DNA of 64,000 nt from NCBI RefSeq assembly GCF_019263705.2, contig NZ_JADQDK010000001.1:3782001-3846000 (forward strand). Direction: 5' to 3'. The position numbers were made by a program, and so were the translations under genes. This DNA is from Pseudonocardia abyssalis. GTDB lineage: Bacteria > Actinomycetota > Actinomycetes > Mycobacteriales > Pseudonocardiaceae. Of the stretch, positions 61,852-64,000 are shown in pieces; the stretch's first letter is position 1, and every line of letters begins with the position of its first letter. Under the pieces are notes generated by a model, which saw only the letters and a list, made by a program, of their open reading frames with translations, was not told the DNA's origin and ran no database searches.

Positions 61852-63447
61852 ATGACGGATTCGTTCAACGCCGCCACGTTTCTGACCGAGGACCGCGTCA
61901 CCGCGGGGGACGCGGACCGGGTGGCGATCCACCACCCCGGCGGGTCCCTCACCTACCTCCAGCTCACCGAGGAGGTCCGGCGCGTCGCCGCCGGGCTCGT
62001 CGCGATCGGGGTGCGTCCCGAGGAGCGGGTGCTGCTCGCGATGGTCGACGACGTCGAGCTCGCCACGGGCATCCTCGCCGCGATGTACGTCGGCGCGGTC
62101 GCCGTGCCGTCGTCGACGATGCTGACCGGGCCCGAGCTGGCCAAGCTCGTCGTCGACTCGCGCGCCCGCGTCCTGCTGGGCAGCAGCGAGTTCACCGCCT
62201 CGGTCACCATCGCCGCCACGGGGGCACCGGACCTGCGTCACCTCGTCCTCACCGGCGACACCGCACCGGAGGTACCCGGCGTCACGACGCTCACCTGGGA
62301 CGAGCTGCGCACCGCCGAGCCCCTCGACGCGCCCTACCCGACCTGGGAGGAGTCGCCCGCGCTGTGGCTCTACACCTCCGGCACGACCGGCACGCCGAAG
62401 GGCGCGATGCACCGGCACGCCGACATCCGCTTCGTCTGCGACACCTACGCACGTGAGGTGCTGCGGATCGGGCCCGACGACGTCTGCCTGTCCGGCGCGA
62501 AGCTGTTCTTCGCCTACGGCATCGGCAACTCGCTGTTCTTCCCGCTCTCGGTCGGCGCGGCCACGGTGCTCGAGCCCGCCCGCCCGAACCCGGCGCGGTT
62601 CGGCGAGCTCACCGCGCAGCACGGCGTCACCCTGTTCTTCGGCGGCCCGAGCTTCTGGGGCCCGCTGATGGCCGCCGACCTGCCACGCGAGCAGTTCGCC
62701 ACCGTCCGCAACGGCGTGTCGGCGGGCGAGGCCCTGCCCGCGCGGATGTTCCACGGCGTGCGCGACCAGTACGGCTTCGAGATCCTCGACGGCATCGGCT
62801 CCACCGAGGCGCTGCACATCTTCATCTCCAACTTCCCCGGCGCCGTGGTGCCGGGCAGCTCCGGGTTCCCCGTCCCCGGCTACCGCGTGGAGCTGCGCCG
62901 CACCGACGGAACGGTGATCGACGGACCCGACGAGCCCGGGATGCTCTACATCGCGGGCGACTCGATCTGCACCGGCTACTGGTGTCGCACCGAGGTCAAC
63001 CGCATGGTGTTCCAGGGCGAGTGGATGCGCACCGGCGACCAGTACGTCCGCGGCGCCGACGGCAGCTACACCTGCCTGGGCCGCGCCGACGACGTGCTCA
63101 AGGTCGGCGGAATCTGGGTCAGCCCGTCGGAGGTGGAGACCCGGTTGATGGAGCACCCCGGCCTCGCCGAGGCCGTCGTCGTCGGGGTGCCCGACACCGA
63201 CGGGCTCGACAAGCCGGTGGCCTACGTCGTCCCGAAGCCCGGGGTCGTCGTCGACGCCGACGAGGTCATCGCGTTCTGCCGGGCCGGGCTGGCGGCGTTC
63301 AAGCGGCCGCGGCTCGTCGTCGAGGTCTCCGAGCTGCCGCGTACCGCGACCGGGAAGATCCAGCGCTTCCGGCTGCGCGAGCTGGCCGCGGCCACCGTCG
63401 CGCCGGCCCCGCAGGCCGTCACCGACGTGGCGGAGGCGCAGGGCTGA
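61852..63447 (+). CDS. bclA: Benzoate-CoA ligase family protein
   Basis: A 531-residue ANL adenylating enzyme. The P-loop is LYTSGTTGTPKGAMHRH, A5 DGIGSTEALHIFISN, the aryl-acid site region SGAKLFFAYGIGNSLFFPLS, and the C-terminal lysine motif ATGKIQRFRLREL. The segment FFAYGIGNSLFFPL is characteristic of benzoate-CoA ligases. It makes benzoyl-CoA, the substrate of the box pathway, whose boxC starts 80 bp later on the same strand. The ATG at 61852 gives MTDSFNAATFLTEDR. Confidence 0.9.
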   Translation: MTDSFNAATFLTEDRVTAGDADRVAIHHPGGSLTYLQLTEEVRRVAAGLVAIGVRPEERVLLAMVDDVELATGILAAMYVGAVAVPSSTMLTGPELAKLVVDSRARVLLGSSEFTASVTIAATGAPDLRHLVLTGDTAPEVPGVTTLTWDELRTAEPLDAPYPTWEESPALWLYTSGTTGTPKGAMHRHADIRFVCDTYAREVLRIGPDDVCLSGAKLFFAYGIGNSLFFPLSVGAATVLEPARPNPARFGELTAQHGVTLFFGGPSFWGPLMAADLPREQFATVRNGVSAGEALPARMFHGVRDQYGFEILDGIGSTEALHIFISNFPGAVVPGSSGFPVPGYRVELRRTDGTVIDGPDEPGMLYIAGDSICTGYWCRTEVNRMVFQGEWMRTGDQYVRGADGSYTCLGRADDVLKVGGIWVSPSEVETRLMEHPGLAEAVVVGVPDTDGLDKPVAYVVPKPGVVVDADEVIAFCRAGLAAFKRPRLVVEVSELPRTATGKIQRFRLRELAAATVAPAPQAVTDVAEAQG

Positions 63448-63465
63448 GCGGTCCCCGCTCGACGT

Positions 63466-63502
63466 TCTACACCGATGGCGCGGATCGGTCGAATCTTGTA
63501 GA
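63466..63502. promoter_or_regulatory. Nested inverted repeats upstream of boxC, likely operator
   Basis: Outer half-sites TCTAC (63466-63470) and GTAGA (63498-63502) surround the inner repeat ACCGAT (63471-63476), 7 nt, ATCGGT (63484-63489). A -10-like TAGAGT (63499-63504) overlaps the right edge. The layout suits a repressor that answers to benzoyl-CoA or benzoate. Confidence 0.45.
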
Positions 63503-63527
63503 GTGATGCCCGACCAACGGAGGACGG

Positions 63528-64000
63528 ATGACCACCACCGCAGATCCCGACCAGGCCGAGATCCCCACGGTCTCCTTCGACGCGGAGCCCTCGACGTACC
63601 GCCACTGGAAGCTCGACGTCCAGGGCGAGGTCGCGTACCTGCGGCTCGACATCGACGAGACCGCCGGCATCGTCCCGGGCTACGAGCTGAAGATGAACAG
63701 CTACGACCTGGGCGTCGACATCGAGCTCTACGACGCCACGCAGCGGCTGCGCTTCGAGCACCCCGGCGTCAAGGCGGTCGTGCTCACCAGCGCGAAGGAC
63801 CGCAACTTCTGCGCGGGCGCGAACATCCGGATGCTCGCCCAGTCGAGCCACCCGTGGAAGGTGAACTTCTGCAAGTTCACCAACGAGACCCGCAACGGCA
63901 TCGAGGACGCCACGGCGAACTCCGGCCAGACCTGGATCGCCGCCGTCAACGGCACCGCGGCGGGCGGCGGCTACGAGATGGCGCTGGCGTGCGAGCAGAT
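63528..64000 (+). CDS. boxC: 2,3-epoxybenzoyl-CoA dihydrolase BoxC, N-terminal part (cut by window end)
   Basis: The first 157 residues of a crotonase-superfamily protein; the usual length is about 550. The start STYRHWKLDVQGEVAYLRLD, the stretch KMNSYDLGVDIELYDATQRL and the oxyanion motif NFCAGANIRMLAQS with NGTAAGGGYEMALACEQ fit BoxC. It opens the epoxide ring of 2,3-epoxybenzoyl-CoA with loss of formate in aerobic CoA-dependent benzoate degradation. The ATG has GGAGG 6 nt upstream. boxA and boxB are expected beyond the window. Confidence 0.92.
   Translation, partial: MTTTADPDQAEIPTVSFDAEPSTYRHWKLDVQGEVAYLRLDIDETAGIVPGYELKMNSYDLGVDIELYDATQRLRFEHPGVKAVVLTSAKDRNFCAGANIRMLAQSSHPWKVNFCKFTNETRNGIEDATANSGQTWIAAVNGTAAGGGYEMALACEQ

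Overview
This window is high-GC actinobacterial DNA. A WhiB protein, a sigmaF/B partner-switching module, the CysO/Mec cysteine system and an NDMA-type alcohol dehydrogenase all point that way. Gene order near 31-48 kb follows the Mycobacterium tuberculosis block Rv1329c-Rv1341, and serB sits beside ctaD. A Pseudonocardia-like member of the Pseudonocardiales is my best guess, by inference only. Many genes look leaderless: a TANNNT box ends 6-7 nt before an ATG or GTG.

Layout: 0-9.6 kb holds cinA (cut by the window start), a patatin-like lipase, a NarL regulator plus a receiver-only protein, a convergent histidine kinase/ABC exporter operon, and two divergent hot-dog thioesterases. 9.6-21.3 kb holds a selenocysteine module: tRNA-Sec (selC, anticodon UCA), then a carboxymuconolactone decarboxylase/AhpD-type gene with an in-frame TGA at the second position of its CxxC motif and a SECIS-like hairpin, and further on selD, selA and selB. 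Between them lie an amidase, two PH-domain membrane proteins, a decayed VOC gene and a Cds1-like cysteine desulfhydrase. 21.4-27.3 kb is a stress-control region: whiB, dps, a LOV-GAF-PP2C phosphatase, STAS antagonist, anti-sigma and sigma factor, with several sigmaF/B-type promoters. 27.3-31 kb has a ferredoxin reductase, a peroxiredoxin, a decayed HNH gene, an odd class-I tRNA with a UAG anticodon, a TVP38 membrane protein and pcaC.

31-48 kb is the conserved block (rdgB, rph, metallo-hydrolase, murI, rhomboid, cysM, cysO, mec, clpS, pncB, pncA, dinG), interrupted by an MFS exporter, a 5'-nucleotidase and a 22-bp tandem-repeat tract. 48-53 kb is more accessory: an AbiEi/DUF559-like protein flanked on both sides by hairpin repeats, a SEC-C protein and an AlkZ-like protein. 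53-58 kb has a PTH2 hydrolase, serB, ctaD, a FetB-like permease and a PIG-L deacetylase. 58.6-64 kb has a fused MoxR-VWA ATPase, an NDMA-type alcohol dehydrogenase, benzoate-CoA ligase and the start of boxC, the entry to aerobic benzoyl-CoA degradation.

The strongest finding is the probable selenoprotein next to selC: its motif C-x-x-U-x-x-x-H matches the AhpD active site with selenocysteine at the second cysteine.
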